A stretch of 15,593 bases of DNA from positions 1 through 15,593 of the forward strand of contig JABXGX010000074.1 in assembly GCA_016550405.1 (NCBI GenBank), in the 5' to 3' direction. Numbering within the stretch: the stretch's first letter is position 1; the number at the start of each line of letters is the position of its first letter. The notes below the pieces were generated by a model, which did no database searches, had not been told where the DNA came from, and saw only the letters and a list, made by a program, of their open reading frames with translations. A program made the translations under genes and the position numbers. Shown here one piece after another: positions 15,381 through 15,593 of this stretch. Origin of the DNA: an archaeon. GTDB taxonomy: Archaea; Asgardarchaeota; Hermodarchaeia; Hermodarchaeales; Hermodarchaeaceae.

Positions 15381-15420
15381 CTGGGAATACAAAGACCAGC
15401 CTGGGACGTATTCCAGCCTG
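15381..15420 (+). other. Hairpin and short direct repeat in the likely actin leader
   Basis: CTGGGAATAC (15381-15390) can pair with GTATTCCAG (15408-15416), a nine-base stem with one bulged G and a 17-base loop. The octamer CCAGCCTG occurs twice, at 15396-15403 and 15413-15420. The site lies at or just after the predicted transcript start, so it could act as an RNA hairpin or as a DNA operator. Confidence 0.4.
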
Positions 15421-15449
15421 ACTTGCCCTTTTAACAAAAAAACCCTTCG

Positions 15450-15455
15450 AAGGAG
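15450..15455 (+). promoter_or_regulatory. Shine-Dalgarno site of actin within a small palindrome
   Basis: AAGGAG lies 13 bases before ATG 15469. It overlaps CCTTCGAAGG (15444-15453), a perfect ten-base palindrome that might partly hide the site in RNA, though the stem would be short. Confidence 0.55.
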
Positions 15456-15468
15456 ATGAAGCTATTCA

Positions 15469-15593
15469 ATGGCAACAGAAGAAGAAATGGTCACCGCCAA
15501 ACCCTTGGTGGTTGACAACGGCACCGGCCTCAGCAAAAACGGCTACGCCGGTGAAGACCAGCCACGCAGCGTGTTCCCCACGCTCATCGGCTA
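15469..15593 (+). CDS. Eukaryote-like actin (Asgard actin), N-terminal fragment cut by the window end
   Basis: Actins are ATP-dependent filament formers; Asgard versions assemble filaments and bind profilin-like partners. Forty-one complete codons are visible, and the frame is still open at the window end. The N-terminus [12 protein letters not shown] is acidic, as in eukaryotic actin. Next come the first phosphate-binding loop [10 protein letters not shown] (residues 14-23; D16 matches D11 of muscle actin), then [17 protein letters not shown] (25-41), matching the GFAGDDAPRAVFPSIVG region of conventional actin almost position by position. This is far closer to eukaryotic actin and Arp2 than to crenactin or MreB. 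About 23 of the 40 codons after ATG end in C, unlike most genes in the window, suggesting high expression. Which actin subgroup it is needs the missing sequence. Confidence 0.93.
   Translation, partial: MATEEEMVTAKPLVVDNGTGLSKNGYAGEDQPRSVFPTLIG

Noticed and set aside
14491..15468. A CRISPR array or cas locus suggested by the CARF-like protein
   Set aside because: No spaced direct repeats and no cas genes are present in the window. The only repeats nearby are the short actin-leader octamers.

Overview
The window reads as a chromosomal segment of an Asgard archaeon (Promethearchaeota). Two signals support this. The left part carries the archaeal exosome superoperon (SBDS, Rrp4, Rrp41, Rrp42, eL43, a Brix protein, Pcc1, prefoldin beta). 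The right edge holds the first 41 codons of a eukaryote-like actin, with the phosphate-loop signature VVDNGTG and GYAGED. Base composition is moderate, start codons include GTG and TTG, and genes are tightly packed with GGTGAG/GGAGG-type Shine-Dalgarno (SD) sites. I cannot fix the lineage within Asgard from the sequence alone. No mobile element, CRISPR array, tRNA or rRNA was seen.

Region 1 (1-4150, + strand) is an RNA-processing and translation operon: the end of SBDS, the three core exosome subunits, ribosomal protein eL43, a Brix ribosome-assembly protein, KEOPS subunit Pcc1 and prefoldin beta. Most junctions overlap by a few bases, and several stop codons lie inside the next gene's SD site. 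The rpoP gene, which I recall between eL43 and Brix in this operon, is absent. Region 2 (4206-8333, + strand) holds a DHH phosphoesterase, an ECF transporter core (EcfA1, EcfA2, EcfT) with no substrate-binding S component, and KEOPS subunit Cgi121.

Region 3 (8330-9569, - strand) has a THUMP/Tan1-like tRNA-binding protein and Sua5/YrdC threonylcarbamoyl-AMP synthase. With Pcc1 and Cgi121, three t6A-pathway genes and one likely tRNA acetylation factor lie within about 6.5 kb. Region 4 (9633-12041, + strand) has a sugar/polyol-phosphate nucleotidyltransferase, a CDP-alcohol phosphatidyltransferase and a ComB-like phosphatase. The first two look like a pathway pair that makes a CDP-activated polar group and transfers it.

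Region 5 (12042-15593) is the most unusual. It contains a 723-residue membrane protein with a large extracellular beta-rich part, one transmembrane helix, a cytoplasmic longin/roadblock-like domain and a C-terminal winged helix. Next is a minus-strand regulator with an N-terminal winged helix and a C-terminal CARF-like Rossmann domain, the reverse of the Csa3 order. Diverging from it across about 245 bp is the actin gene. That intergenic region holds a TATA-like box for each direction, an imperfect dyad between them and a hairpin in the likely actin leader. A ligand-sensing regulator next to actin is the best candidate here for something undescribed.
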